DNA of 64,000 nucleotides from NCBI GenBank assembly GCA_964250755.1, contig CAXUHB010000014.1, forward strand, positions 1 to 64,000. Reading direction: 5' to 3'. Both the position numbers and the translations under genes were made by a program. The notes beneath the pieces were generated by a model. That model did not search any database and was not told the DNA's origin. It saw only the letters and a list, made by a program, of their open reading frames with translations. This stretch comes from DASWOJ01 sp964250755. GTDB lineage: Bacteria; Pseudomonadota; Alphaproteobacteria; Acetobacterales; Acetobacteraceae. This document shows, in pieces, positions 27,051 to 36,280 of the stretch. Position 1 is the first letter of the stretch; each line of letters begins with the position of its first letter.

Positions 27051-27569
27051 TCAGCGCCGGCGGGACGCAGTCCGGGCGGCAGGGCGGGCCGCCGTCGCCG
27101 TCGGGCCGCTGCCGCAGGACGCGACGGGGATCGGCTGGTTCACCGACTGCCCGGCGGCGTAGTCCGCCAGCTCCGACGAGTTGCGCAGCGCCATGACCTC
27201 GTCGAACACCGGCAGGTTGTAGCTGCAGAACCGGCTCCCCTGCCGGGTGCCGTCCTGGGACCGGCTGTTGGCCAACTGCGTCACGTAGTCGTCGTGCGCC
27301 TTGCGGCTGTTGCGCCCGCCGATGCGGCTGAAGTAGCTGCCCAGCGCGCGGTCCTGTGCCGCCAACTCCGGCTGGTACTTGCGGACGAAGGCGTTGTAGC
27401 GCTCGTCGGCGCCGCAGGTCAGCGCCGTGACCATCAGGCTGGTCTTGAGCGCGGTGATGTCGAGCGATGCGTGCTCCGCCGGGCGGACGCACTGCGCCGC
27501 GGCCAGGGGAGCCGCCAGCATCTGGCCGGCGACCAAGCCGGCGGTCAGGAGGCCAAGGGGGAAGCGCAT
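27051..27569 (-). CDS. Secreted protein of unknown family
   Basis: A 172-residue exported protein: signal peptide to about residue 25 (ending AAA), then a helical-looking mature part with four cysteines (QCVRPAE, LTCGADERYNAF, RFCSYNLP and ASCGSG) that could form two disulfides, and a basic Arg/Ala tail. The ATG at 27569 is chosen because GGAG lies 8 nt before it and the signal begins there. I cannot name the family. It is convergent with the OmpA pair. Confidence 0.72.
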   Translation of the reverse strand: MRFPLGLLTAGLVAGQMLAAPLAAAQCVRPAEHASLDITALKTSLMVTALTCGADERYNAFVRKYQPELAAQDRALGSYFSRIGGRNSRKAHDDYVTQLANSRSQDGTRQGSRFCSYNLPVFDEVMALRNSSELADYAAGQSVNQPIPVASCGSGPTATAARPAARTASRRR

Positions 27570-27724
27570 GGGACATACTCCAAGGCGGTGTCGTGCTGGG
27601 CTGCGCCGGGCCATCTGAGGCAACCGGATCACCCTGCATGGGAGGTAAACCGCCTATTGCCCGCATATGCAACAGCAAACCGCGGCAGGGGCGGAACCGT
27701 TCCGCGCCCCGGGCGGCACAGCGC

Positions 27725-27757
27725 GGATTGCGTTGCGCCCGTGACGCTGCAATGACA
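27725..27757. repeat. Degenerate GTCATTGC-type half element
   Basis: GGATTGCGTTGCGCC ... GCTGCAATGACAAG, a diverged right half of the dispersed repeat, about 65 nt upstream of the ATP-grasp gene. Confidence 0.4.
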
Positions 27758-27821
27758 AGCGGGCACGAAGCGTGCATATCCCCCAGATGCCCTTGCGGCG
27801 CATCACCTCGGGTAGGCCCCC

Positions 27822-29261
27822 ATGACAGCAGACCCCTTCGACCAGTACGACTCCGGCGCATACTATTGCGAGCTGACGGCCCGCGCCCATGACGGCGGCG
27901 CGGCGGCGCTGGTCCGCAGCCGGCTGTCCGCCATCGGCCTGGACGCCCTGCGCAGCCGGGCGCAATTGGCGGAGCGCGACCTGTTCAACCTGGGCATCAC
28001 CTTCACGGTCTATTCCGAGGCGACGGCGATTGACCGCATCCTGCCCTTCGACTGCGTGCCGCGCATCATCCCCGCCGCGGACTGGTCGGTGCTGGAGCGC
28101 GGGGTGCAGCAGCGGGTGCGGGCGCTGAACCTGTTCCTGGGCGACATCTACAATGGCGGCAAGATCATCCGGGATGGCGTGATCCCGGCGGACCTGGTCT
28201 ATGGCAACAGCAACTACCGTCCGGAGATGGAGGGCTTTCCCGTCCGCTTCGGGACCTACGTCCACATCTGCGGCATTGACGTGGTGCGGGACCAGGACGG
28301 CATGTTCTCGGTGCTGGAGGACAACGCCCGCACTCCGTCCGGCGTGTCCTACGTGGTGGAGAACCGGCACCTGATGCTGCGCGCCTTCCCCGACCTGGTG
28401 GCGGGCATGAAGCTGCGCCCGGTGGACGACTACGGCCGCCGCCTGCGGAGCGCCATGGACGAGATCGCGCCCGAGGGCATTGGCGACCCCCAGGTCGTGC
28501 TGCTGTCGCCGGGCATCTACAACTCCGCCTACTTCGAGCACGTCTTCCTGGCGCGCGAGATGGGGGTGCCGCTGGTGGAGGGCGCGGACCTGACGGTGGA
28601 GGACGACAAGGTCTGGATGCGGACCACCGCAGGGCTGCGCCGGGTCCACACGATCTACCGACGCATCGGCGACGACTTCCTTGACCCCGCCGTGTTCCGG
28701 CCGGACAGCATGCTGGGCGTGCGCGGGATCATCGGCGCCTGGCGCAAGGGCAACGTGACGCTTGCCAACGCGGTCGGCACCGGGGTGGCGGACGACAAGG
28801 CGGTCTATGCCTACATGCCGCGCATCATCAAATACTACCTGGACCAGGACGCCATCCTGCCGAACGTCGAGACCTACATCTGCGGCGAGGCGGATGGGCT
28901 GGCGTTCACCCTGTCCAACCTGGACAAGCTGGTGGTGAAGCCGGTGGGAGAGAGCGGCGGCTACGGCATCACCGTTGGCCCCCGCGCCAGCCGGGCGGAG
29001 CTGGACGCCGCCCGCGCCCTGATCGTCGCCGACCCGGCCAACTGGATCAGCCAGCCGATGATCAACCTGTCCGTCGCGCCGACGTTGACGGACGCCGGGC
29101 TGCGGGCGCGGCACCTGGATCTGCGGCCTTTCGCCGTCACGGGGCGGGACACCTGGGTGCTGCCAGGCGGGTTGTCGCGCGTGGCGCTGAAGGAGGGCAG
29201 CCTGATCGTGAACTCGTCGCAGGGCGGCGGCAGCAAGGACACCTGGGTGCTGGCGGAATGA
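27822..29261 (+). CDS. Circularly permuted ATP-grasp type 2 protein
   Basis: A 479-residue cytosolic protein. Marks include the GITFTVYSEATAIDRILPFD opening block, RVRALNLFLGDIYN, VYGNSNYRPEM, VLEDNARTPSGVSYVVENR, and the glycine-rich KPVGESGGYGITVGP, matching the CP_ATPgrasp family (old DUF404/DUF407). Such proteins are thought to form peptide or amide bonds. It overlaps the alpha-E gene by 4 nt. In many genomes a transglutaminase-like gene completes the unit; none is seen here. Confidence 0.9.
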   Translation: MTADPFDQYDSGAYYCELTARAHDGGAAALVRSRLSAIGLDALRSRAQLAERDLFNLGITFTVYSEATAIDRILPFDCVPRIIPAADWSVLERGVQQRVRALNLFLGDIYNGGKIIRDGVIPADLVYGNSNYRPEMEGFPVRFGTYVHICGIDVVRDQDGMFSVLEDNARTPSGVSYVVENRHLMLRAFPDLVAGMKLRPVDDYGRRLRSAMDEIAPEGIGDPQVVLLSPGIYNSAYFEHVFLAREMGVPLVEGADLTVEDDKVWMRTTAGLRRVHTIYRRIGDDFLDPAVFRPDSMLGVRGIIGAWRKGNVTLANAVGTGVADDKAVYAYMPRIIKYYLDQDAILPNVETYICGEADGLAFTLSNLDKLVVKPVGESGGYGITVGPRASRAELDAARALIVADPANWISQPMINLSVAPTLTDAGLRARHLDLRPFAVTGRDTWVLPGGLSRVALKEGSLIVNSSQGGGSKDTWVLAE

Positions 29262-30253
29262 GCACGCACCAAGCCCCGTTGCTGACGCGGGACGCCGAGG
29301 GGCTGTTCTGGATGGCGCGCTACCTGGAGCGCGTCGAGAACCTGGCGCGGCTGATAGACGTGACGCAGACGTTTGAGAGCCCCGGGCGCGAGACGGAGTC
29401 CTGGACCGCGCTCACGTCCATCAACTCGGATGGGCCGGGCCTGCAGGAGCGCGGGGTCGCCATCGAGGCCGGGGCGATCAAGCGGTTCTACCTGCTGGAT
29501 GCCGGCAACCCCAACAGCATCCCCGCCTGCTTGGAGGCCGCGCGCACCAACGCCCGCAAGCTGCGCCCCCTGATCTCGACCGAGATGTGGATGCAGCTCA
29601 ACGTGTTCCACCGCAACGTCATGGCGATAGACCCGAGCGAGCTGGACGGAGATGCGCTATCCCGCCTGTGCCGCCGCATCAAGGAGGGCGTGCAGGCCCA
29701 TACCGGCATCACGGAGGGCACCTTCTTCCGCGACCAGGGCTGGCATTTCTACGAGTTGGGCCGCCTGATCGAGCGCGCGGACCAAACAACCCGGCTGCTG
29801 GACATCAAGTATCACCTGCTGGTCCAGGGCACGGAGGAGGAGCGGCGGGTCGTGGAGCTGTCCCAGTGGAACGCCGTGCTGCGGGCCGCTGCCGGCTACC
29901 ACGCCTTCCGCCGGGTGGCGGACGCCGGGTTCACGCCGTCGGACGTGGTGGCGTTCCTGCTGGCCGACACCGCCTTCGCGCGCAGCGTGGCGCTGTGCGT
30001 GGGCGGGATGAACTGGCACCTGAGCCAATTGCGGACGGCCTATGGCCTGCGCGATACGGCCGGCGTGCTGGAGCGGCTGGAGGACGTGCGGGGCCTGCTG
30101 GACGGCCCGGTGGACCGCCTGCTGCCGGACCGGCTGCACGACTACCTGGACGGGCTTCAGCGCAGCCTGATCGGGGTGGGAGAACTGATCGGCACGGCCT
30201 TCTTCCGCGACTGGCGTCCGCTGCGGCAGAAGCAGGCCCAGACCCAGGGTTAG
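29258..30253 (+). CDS. Alpha-E domain protein
   Basis: A 331-residue all-helical protein (alpha-E, old DUF403). The opening LLTRDAEGLFWMARYLERVENLARLIDVT, the NPNSIPACLEAARTNARKLR stretch and WHFYELGRLIERADQTTRLLDIKY are typical. It nearly always accompanies the ATP-grasp protein encoded just before it (ATGA overlap). The biochemical role is not established; a peptide-ligase partner is proposed for the family. Confidence 0.9.
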   Translation: MSTHQAPLLTRDAEGLFWMARYLERVENLARLIDVTQTFESPGRETESWTALTSINSDGPGLQERGVAIEAGAIKRFYLLDAGNPNSIPACLEAARTNARKLRPLISTEMWMQLNVFHRNVMAIDPSELDGDALSRLCRRIKEGVQAHTGITEGTFFRDQGWHFYELGRLIERADQTTRLLDIKYHLLVQGTEEERRVVELSQWNAVLRAAAGYHAFRRVADAGFTPSDVVAFLLADTAFARSVALCVGGMNWHLSQLRTAYGLRDTAGVLERLEDVRGLLDGPVDRLLPDRLHDYLDGLQRSLIGVGELIGTAFFRDWRPLRQKQAQTQG

Positions 30254-30273
30254 ACGCCAGGGGCGGATAGGCC

Positions 30274-31230
30274 TCAGCCCTGCCCGCGCGCCCACACGGC
30301 CGAGGCCACTGACGGGACCCCGTCGCAGCGGGTGACGAACCGCTCCGCCATCACATGCAGCACGACATCGGGCCGCTCCCGCTCGATCACCTCGTGGAAC
30401 ACATGGCCGCCGTGCCAGATGAACACGCTGCGGGAGAAGTGCTGCGCCAGCAGGCGGCAGGTGGTGTGCAGCGTGGAGTCCCGGAAGATCACCGCGCGCG
30501 GCCCGGCGCCGTCGCTGCGCTGGTAGGCCAGCAGCTCGCGCCTGGGGAACCAGTCCCGGTACTCCGCCGGCGGCTCCACGGGCACCGCCTGGCAACGCTC
30601 GGGCGGCAGGTCGAACTTGGGCAGCACCTCCAGGGCGTATTCGCCGCGCAGCTTGCCCCATGCCGCGTCGAACCGGCTGCGCTCGTCCGGCGGCACCTGC
30701 GTGTAGAGGTCACCGTCATACCAGGCCATGCTGGCCGTGAGGGCGCCGAACGGGATGGCAGGGCCGTGCAACAACCCCGCCTGCTGCAGCCAGGCCGCGA
30801 TGGCGTCGTACATCAGCCAACCGCCGCGCCAGGTGACGTGGCTGTCCCCGCGGAAATAGACGTCGCCGAACGACTTGGCATCGGCGAGCATTCCGCCGAA
30901 GTAATGGACGACGCCGGGGTGGTCGGCCTGCAGCATGAGGGCGGGCCGCTCCTCGGTCTGCGCGAGGTGGCTGAACACGGCGGGCAGGTATTCCGGATAG
31001 ACGACGGCCTTTTCGGGAACGATGAACTTGGCATACCGGGCGGGCACGGTGGCGAGGTAGGCCAGCCGCCCGGCGATCACGCGGGCAGCGCCCGCCCGCG
31101 CCTCGGGCGTCCAGCCGCGTTCGCCATACAGCACCGGCATGAAGCCGTTACCGTCGTTGATCAGGTAGGCCCAGCCACGCTCGGACATGATGGCCTTGCT
31201 GCCGCCCCGCTCGGCCTCGATCTCCGTCAT
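30274..31230 (-). CDS. AlgX/AlgJ-like SGNH acetyltransferase/hydrolase
   Basis: About 318 residues. The segments WAYLINDGNGFM, YAKFIVPEKAVVYPEYLP, the DSHVTWRG (catalytic Asp/His type) and VIFRDSTLHTTCRLLAQHF ... RPDVVLHVMAERFV fit the AlgX/AlgJ fold that O-acetylates polysaccharides such as alginate. The nucleophile Ser would be in RDST. No signal peptide is visible from the chosen ATG. In-frame TTG/GTG starts at 31317/31314 would add about 29 residues. It is convergent with the alpha-E gene. Confidence 0.72.
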   Translation of the reverse strand: MTEIEAERGGSKAIMSERGWAYLINDGNGFMPVLYGERGWTPEARAGAARVIAGRLAYLATVPARYAKFIVPEKAVVYPEYLPAVFSHLAQTEERPALMLQADHPGVVHYFGGMLADAKSFGDVYFRGDSHVTWRGGWLMYDAIAAWLQQAGLLHGPAIPFGALTASMAWYDGDLYTQVPPDERSRFDAAWGKLRGEYALEVLPKFDLPPERCQAVPVEPPAEYRDWFPRRELLAYQRSDGAGPRAVIFRDSTLHTTCRLLAQHFSRSVFIWHGGHVFHEVIERERPDVVLHVMAERFVTRCDGVPSVASAVWARGQG

Positions 31231-31495
31231 GGTCAGGCCCGGCGTTGGCGGGTGCAGACGCACCAAGTCGGACACCTTCGGCACACTGCCGGCGAGAAGG
31301 GGGAGGCCGCTCACCAACTTGCCGCCCCAGGCGGGCGGGTATGCGCGCCGATGGCACGGTCAGTCACGGCCGGGGGCGCGGCATTGGAGGCAGTAGACAG
31401 CGGCGCGGCGAACCGTGCCGTGACAGACGGAGACTCGGCAGAGCAGCGCCTGTCCAGGATGGCGGCGGGGGCGGGCTTGCCCGGCTGCGCCTCCC

Positions 31496-31792
31496 TCAGC
31501 GGATCGGCACGGCATTGCGGGGCATCTGGCCCGGGGGCGTCGGCTCCGGCATCGGTGCTGGGCCGCCGGGGGCGCCTTGCAGGACCACGCCGCCGCCCTG
31601 ATAGGCGCGGTTCGCCTCGGGGGTGAAAGGGCCGCGGTCCACCGGCGCCTCCCCGGACGTGGGGCGGGCGGCTGCGCGGGGCTTTGCATGCGGGCGGGCA
31701 TGGGTGCGCCCTGGAGCGTGAGGCGCCGCCGGCTGGGCTAGGGCCGGAGCGGCAACAAGCACCGCGGCGGCTGCAAGGAGGATGACGCGCAT
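31496..31792 (-). CDS. Small secreted proline-rich protein
   Basis: A 98-residue product with a clean signal peptide (MRVILLAAAAVLVAAPALAQ) and a Pro/Ala/His/Gly-rich mature part of low complexity. AAGGA lies about 7 nt before the ATG at 31792, supporting this start over the upstream in-frame ATG. I know no family. It stands between the AlgX-like gene and the glycosyltransferase group. Confidence 0.6.
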   Translation of the reverse strand: MRVILLAAAAVLVAAPALAQPAAPHAPGRTHARPHAKPRAAARPTSGEAPVDRGPFTPEANRAYQGGGVVLQGAPGGPAPMPEPTPPGQMPRNAVPIR

Positions 31793-31877
31793 GGTGATGT
31801 CCTTTGCAGAAGCTTGATCGGCCACCAGCCTAGCGGCGCCGGCACGGCGCCGCCACCGAAACCGGACACCTGCCCAC

Positions 31878-32576
31878 CTACCGGCTGGCCGCCACGCGGG
31901 CGAAGGTGCTGACGATCTTGGTTGACGCGCGTAGAGTGCCGCTCAGCGACCCCGCCACCTTCGACTCGCCTGCGACCCGGCAGCGGTAGGGCACCGGCAG
32001 CTCCAGGATGCGGAGGTGGCTGCGGGCGGCCTTCATCTGCATCTCGATGTTCCAGCCATACGTCATCTCGGCCATGCCCAGCCCGGCCAGCGCGTCCCGG
32101 CGCAGGACGCGGAAGGCGCACATGTCGGTGTAGCGCACGCCGTACAGCGCGCCCATCAGACGCCCGGCCACCGCGCCGGCCAGCACCTGGTGCCAGTTCA
32201 TGGACCCCGGCGCCCGCACGCCGCGGGTCCGCGATGCGATGACGAAGTCCTGCGACCCGTCCAGTACCGGCCCGGCCAGCTTAGGCAACTGGTCGGCGCA
32301 GTCCGCCCCGTCCCCGTCCATGAAGGCGATCACATCGCACTTTGTGCTGGCCGCCGCGGCGCCGGCGGCGCAGGCCCGGCCGTAGCCGCGTCCGGCGTCC
32401 AGCACCCGTGCGCCGGCAGCGCGGGCAGCGGCGGCGGTGCCGTCGGTGCTGCCGCCGTCGGCGACGATCACCTCGCCCACGCCTTCCCGCAGCACCTCCG
32501 CCACCACGGGGCCGATGGCTGCGGCCTCGTTCCAAGCGGGGACGACGACGGCGACGCGGCGAAGGTCGGCGGGCAT
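31878..32576 (-). CDS. Family 2 glycosyltransferase, polyprenol-phosphate-sugar type
   Basis: A 232-residue GT2 enzyme. It opens RRVAVVVPAWNEAAAIGPVV, with the nucleotide-binding VIVADGGSTDGT, the DxD-like AFMDGDGADC, and a central MCAFRVLRRDAL stretch. It resembles dolichol/polyprenol-phosphate hexose synthases. It has no membrane helix of its own. It lies 8 nt from the radical SAM gene, with the mannosyltransferase next, so it may make the lipid-linked sugar donor used by the latter (inference). Confidence 0.85.
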   Translation of the reverse strand: MPADLRRVAVVVPAWNEAAAIGPVVAEVLREGVGEVIVADGGSTDGTAAAARAAGARVLDAGRGYGRACAAGAAAASTKCDVIAFMDGDGADCADQLPKLAGPVLDGSQDFVIASRTRGVRAPGSMNWHQVLAGAVAGRLMGALYGVRYTDMCAFRVLRRDALAGLGMAEMTYGWNIEMQMKAARSHLRILELPVPYRCRVAGESKVAGSLSGTLRASTKIVSTFARVAASR

Positions 32577-32584
32577 CCCGGGGG

Positions 32585-33667
32585 CTACAGGCTCCAGCGC
32601 AGGCCGCAGCCCTGGCAGGGCTTGGGGGGCGTGTCGCCGACCAGGTCCGTGCGGAAGTCGCGGTAGGCCGGGCTGTTCCAGATATCACGCAACGTCTGCT
32701 GCGTGGCGTCGCCGAGCGTGTAGTTCTCGTAGCCGCGGGCGCTGAAGGGCGCGATGCAGCAGGGCAGGGCGCGCCCGTGGGCGGTGAAGTACATCAGCGA
32801 CCACGGGCGGCGGCAGGTGGCCCAGGGCTTGTCGTCGGCGGCCTTCTTCAGGCTCAGCCCCGGCTCGGTCGCGCCGGAGGCGTCCAGCACGACGCCCAGC
32901 TCCCGCCCAATGGCCTGGGCCTGGGCGATCACCGCCTCCTCGTCGGCGCGGGTCTGCTCGAACAGGCTGCTGTCGGGCCGGGCCATGCCGAAGCCGGCGT
33001 CGTCGAACACCAGGCGCTGCAGATGGACCTCGCGCACGCCGATGCGGGCGGCCAGGCGCACGAACTCGGGCAACTGGTCCACCGTCTCCTTCAGGCCGGT
33101 CAGCCACAGGGACACCACGGGCTTCGCGGCACCGGTGGCAGCTTGCAGGTTGGTGAAGGCGGCGACGTTGCGGACGATGCGGTCGAACATGTCCTTGCCG
33201 CGCACCTTCAGGAAGGTCGCGGCCTCGGCGGCGTCCAGGGACACGCGCAGCTCGTCCAGGCCGGTGTCCATGATTTCGCGGTGCTTCTTGGGCGCCAGCA
33301 GGGTGCCGTTGGTGTTGAACAAGACGTGCGTTCCGCGCGCCTTCAGGTAGCGGATCATGTCCGGCAAGTGCTTGACCAGCATGGGTTCTCCGACGCCGTG
33401 CAGCACGACGCGGCTGACGTTGGGCACCTGGTCCACGATGCGGCGGAACAGGTCCATGCTCATGTCCGCCGGCGGCTCCAGCGCTTCGAATGTGCGGGGG
33501 CAGGTCTCGCACAGCAGGTTGCAGCGGTTCGTGACCTCCAGGTACAGGCACACCGGCATGGCCTCGGCATGGCTGTCCCTGGCCTGCACGCGCTCGAAGT
33601 AGCGGCGCGGGTCCGGCGCGGCAGGGGCGGGCGGAGCGGCTGGCGAGGCGTCGAGCGTGGCGGACAT
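32585..33667 (-). CDS. Radical SAM/SPASM-type protein
   Basis: A 360-residue radical SAM enzyme. The cluster motif CNLLCETC (Cys-x3-Cys-x2-Cys) is at about residues 49-56, followed by GEPMLVKHLPDMIRYLK and LFNTNGTLL as in the usual barrel. C-terminal cysteines (WATCRRPW, LPCCIAPF and CQGCGLRW) suggest one or two auxiliary FeS clusters, as in SPASM proteins. It sits inside a glycosyltransferase group. The substrate is unknown. The long open frame further upstream is a shadow of the mannosyltransferase gene. Confidence 0.87.
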   Translation of the reverse strand: MSATLDASPAAPPAPAAPDPRRYFERVQARDSHAEAMPVCLYLEVTNRCNLLCETCPRTFEALEPPADMSMDLFRRIVDQVPNVSRVVLHGVGEPMLVKHLPDMIRYLKARGTHVLFNTNGTLLAPKKHREIMDTGLDELRVSLDAAEAATFLKVRGKDMFDRIVRNVAAFTNLQAATGAAKPVVSLWLTGLKETVDQLPEFVRLAARIGVREVHLQRLVFDDAGFGMARPDSSLFEQTRADEEAVIAQAQAIGRELGVVLDASGATEPGLSLKKAADDKPWATCRRPWSLMYFTAHGRALPCCIAPFSARGYENYTLGDATQQTLRDIWNSPAYRDFRTDLVGDTPPKPCQGCGLRWSL

Positions 33668-33678
33668 GGCGGGCCTCC

Positions 33679-35043
33679 TCAGGCAGGCAGCGCGGGGTTG
33701 ACCCAGCGGCGGGGTGCGGCCAGCAGGGCCGCAGCAGGCAGGAACACCACGGCTGCGGCGGCGACCTGCCCCAGCCCGTGGTCGAGATACAGCAGCGGCG
33801 CAGCCAGCATCAGCCACAGCGCCGCCGGGTGCGGCACTACCACGCAGGGCAGCGCCAGCGCAGTAAAATACCAGGGATAATGCGGCGACAGGGCGAACAT
33901 CGTGGCCGCCGCCAGCCACAGGGCATCCCGGCAGACCACCCGCGTGCGCGCCGCTGGGTCCGCCGGCAAGGGCGCCCGCAGTGCCACCCAGGCCGCCAGC
34001 GCCAGCAGCCCGGCCCCGGCCAGCGCCGCATAGGCCGCCCCCGCCCAGGATGGGAGCGGGCCGGCCAGCGCCCACAGCCGCAGCAGCAGGAAGCCGCTGC
34101 CGCTGCCCAATCCCTCCTCGGACGCGTAACCCGGCAGGTAGCCCAGCACCCGCCACCCCGCGCCCCAGGGGCCGAGGGCATAGGTGGCGTAGCCCGCCAG
34201 GATCAGCCCGCCCAGCGCCAGGGGCAGGCGCAGGTCCCAGCGCCGCCATAGCGCCGGGGCCAGGGCAGCGGGCAGCAGCTTGCACAGCACCGCGGCACCC
34301 AGCGCCAGCCCCGCCAAGGCCGGGCGCAGCCGCACCGCTGCCAGCAGCGCCAGGCCGGACAGGCCAAGCGCCGCCGCGTCTATGTGCCCGGCGCCTGCGA
34401 ACTCCCACACCACCAGCGGGTTCCAGGCCAGGATCAGCACCCGCTCCGGCGGCAGGGCGGCGGCGCGCAGCAGCAGCAGGGCGGCAAGGAGGCCCAGCAG
34501 GTCGAAGGCCAGCATCGCCGCCTTCATGCCCCAGACGCTGGACCAGGCCATGCCGACGGCGGCGAAGATGGCCTGCGCGACGGGCGGGTAGATGGTGGGC
34601 GCGGTGCTGGCGCGGTTGATGTTGGGATAGATCGCCTCGGCGTCCACGCCCTCGCCGTCATTGCCGTCGCGCAGGTGCTGCAAGGCCGGGGTGGCGGGCA
34701 GGTTCAGGTATGGGTTGATGCCGGCGGCCTGCACCCGCCCGTCCCAGACGTAGCGGTAGATGTCGGTGGACAGCAGCGGCGGGCTGAGCAGCACGGCCCC
34801 GCGCATCGCCAGCCCCAGGGCCAACACCGCCGCCAGCGCGCCGCGCCCGGCCGGGCCGCGCAGCACCAGCCAGATGGCGCAGGCCTGCAGCGCCCCGGCG
34901 GCCAGGGCAAGGGCGATGTAGCGGACGGCACGGTCCCGATCCAAGCTGGCGGTATCGTCCGGCAGGCGCAGCGCCAGCCCGGCCAGGATGCAGGCCAGGA
35001 TGCCAGCGCCGAGCGCGCAGATGGCGAGGCCGCGCCGGGTCAT
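33679..35043 (-). CDS. Membrane glycosyltransferase, GT87/MptB-like mannosyltransferase
   Basis: A 454-residue membrane protein with about ten hydrophobic segments. The first periplasmic loop carries LLSTDIYRYVWDGRVQAAGINPY, the acidic motif typical of polyprenol-phosphate-mannose-dependent transferases, followed by IYPPVAQ and LAWNPLVVWEFAGAGHIDA. It probably moves a sugar from a polyprenol carrier to an acceptor on the periplasmic side. It lies 12 nt from the radical SAM gene. Confidence 0.83.
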   Translation of the reverse strand: MTRRGLAICALGAGILACILAGLALRLPDDTASLDRDRAVRYIALALAAGALQACAIWLVLRGPAGRGALAAVLALGLAMRGAVLLSPPLLSTDIYRYVWDGRVQAAGINPYLNLPATPALQHLRDGNDGEGVDAEAIYPNINRASTAPTIYPPVAQAIFAAVGMAWSSVWGMKAAMLAFDLLGLLAALLLLRAAALPPERVLILAWNPLVVWEFAGAGHIDAAALGLSGLALLAAVRLRPALAGLALGAAVLCKLLPAALAPALWRRWDLRLPLALGGLILAGYATYALGPWGAGWRVLGYLPGYASEEGLGSGSGFLLLRLWALAGPLPSWAGAAYAALAGAGLLALAAWVALRAPLPADPAARTRVVCRDALWLAAATMFALSPHYPWYFTALALPCVVVPHPAALWLMLAAPLLYLDHGLGQVAAAAVVFLPAAALLAAPRRWVNPALPA

Positions 35044-35109
35044 GAAGGCGCGACTGCGGGGCGCGCCCACGCAGCGCCGCCGCGCGGGCGGCGGGCACAG
35101 TCCTGGCGC

Positions 35110-35151
35110 TCCCTGGATCGCCACGGCGCAAGCGCGCCTCGCAGTGACGAG
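35110..35151. repeat. GTCATTGC-type half element
   Basis: CCCTGGATCGCCACGGCGC ... CTCGCAGTGACGAGG, a right half of the dispersed repeat in the spacer between the mannosyltransferase and TIGR04282-type genes. Confidence 0.6.
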
Positions 35152-35242
35152 GGACGGATGGAGCGGCGGTCCATGCTGCCTCGGGCAACCTGGGCAGATA
35201 CGGCTTGTGGTGGCGAGGTTTGGTGGACGTGGCCCGCTGCAG

Positions 35243-36022
35243 TCATGCGGTGGGATGCGGGCCGGCGGCCAGGCGTGCCCGCAGGCCGAGGGCGTCCACG
35301 CAGGCGGTGGTGGCGGGGGCGGGATATGGGTGAGCGCCGGCTGCGGGGCTGGCAAGCTCGTGCAACAGGCGTTGCAGGCCCTCGCGGTCGTCCACGTCGT
35401 ACCAGGTGTCCAGCACGTCCGCAGCCAACCCGGCCTCCGTTGCACGTTGAAGGGTAGCGGCGGCGACCCCCTCCGTGCTCCAGGCGATGCGGGCGAACAG
35501 GCTGGCCTCGGCGGCCTGCATCCCGATCAGCCAGTAGCCGCCGTCATCGGCCGGCCCCAGCACCGCCCGGCGGCCCGGGCGCAGCAGGCGGCGGGCGGCG
35601 TCCGCCAGCAGTCGCGTCGGCAGGGTCGGGCTATCGGCGTTCAGCAGGCAGGCCGCGCCGTAGCCCAGGGCCAGCAGCGCCCGGATGCCATGCAGCAGGC
35701 AGCGGCCGAAGCCCTCCACCTCCTCGGCGTCGCCATCCGCGCCGTCGGCCAGGATCAGCCGGGTGCCGGGGGCGAGCAGGCCGTCAAACCGCGCTTCCTG
35801 CCCTGCAGGGGCATAGGCGACAAAGGGGTGGATGGAGGCCAGGGCAGCGGCGGCGCGCAGGTTGCTGGTCACGTCCTGCAGGAACGCGCCGCCGAGGCGG
35901 GCGGCCTCGTCCGGAGCAAGGACGGCTTGCAGGCGGGTCTTGACGTGGCCGGGGCGGGGGGCCTTGGCCATGACGGCGATGGCGCAGACGCTGGCCAGGG
36001 CGGGGTCGGGCGTACTGATCAT
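35243..36022 (-). CDS. TIGR04282-type glycosyltransferase (DUF2064)
   Basis: A 259-residue nucleotide-sugar-transferase-like protein. It begins AIAVMAKAPRPGHVKTRLQAVL (the diagnostic AKxPxxGxVKTRL motif), then CLLNADSPTLPTRLL and LGPADDGGYWLIGM. This family is named after arsenosugar clusters but is also common elsewhere. The usual ars companions are absent here. It probably belongs with the three genes that follow on this strand, though a repeat and about 200 nt separate them. Confidence 0.85.
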   Translation of the reverse strand: MISTPDPALASVCAIAVMAKAPRPGHVKTRLQAVLAPDEAARLGGAFLQDVTSNLRAAAALASIHPFVAYAPAGQEARFDGLLAPGTRLILADGADGDAEEVEGFGRCLLHGIRALLALGYGAACLLNADSPTLPTRLLADAARRLLRPGRRAVLGPADDGGYWLIGMQAAEASLFARIAWSTEGVAAATLQRATEAGLAADVLDTWYDVDDREGLQRLLHELASPAAGAHPYPAPATTACVDALGLRARLAAGPHPTA

Positions 36023-36280
36023 CCAGCAAATGCGGCAGAGGAACGGCGGGTCAGGGTGGGCCTCGATCCCTCAAGCGTCATGAGCCGGGTTTTAGCATGG
36101 GATGCGCCCGGCTGGGCAAGGGCGGGCTGGAGGTGCGCCGCTCCTGCCCGCCGCCGCCTGGTGCGGACCGCGGCGCGCCCGTCCCGAGGCTGCACGCAGC
36201 GTCATGCCGCTTGACGCCCTGCCGGAATGGCATTGCCATGCCGCGCCCCGGCAAGGGTGCGGGGCGCTGGAGGACGAGGC

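Noticed and set aside
33668..34408. N-terminal extension of the radical SAM frame
   Set aside because: The residues are low-complexity antisense/shadow of the mannosyltransferase gene; the radical SAM protein begins at 33667.
31878..36022. Arsenosugar biosynthesis cluster
   Set aside because: Only the TIGR04282-type protein points to it. The radical SAM protein has SPASM-like cysteines rather than the ArsS pattern, and there is no ArsM or other arsenic gene.
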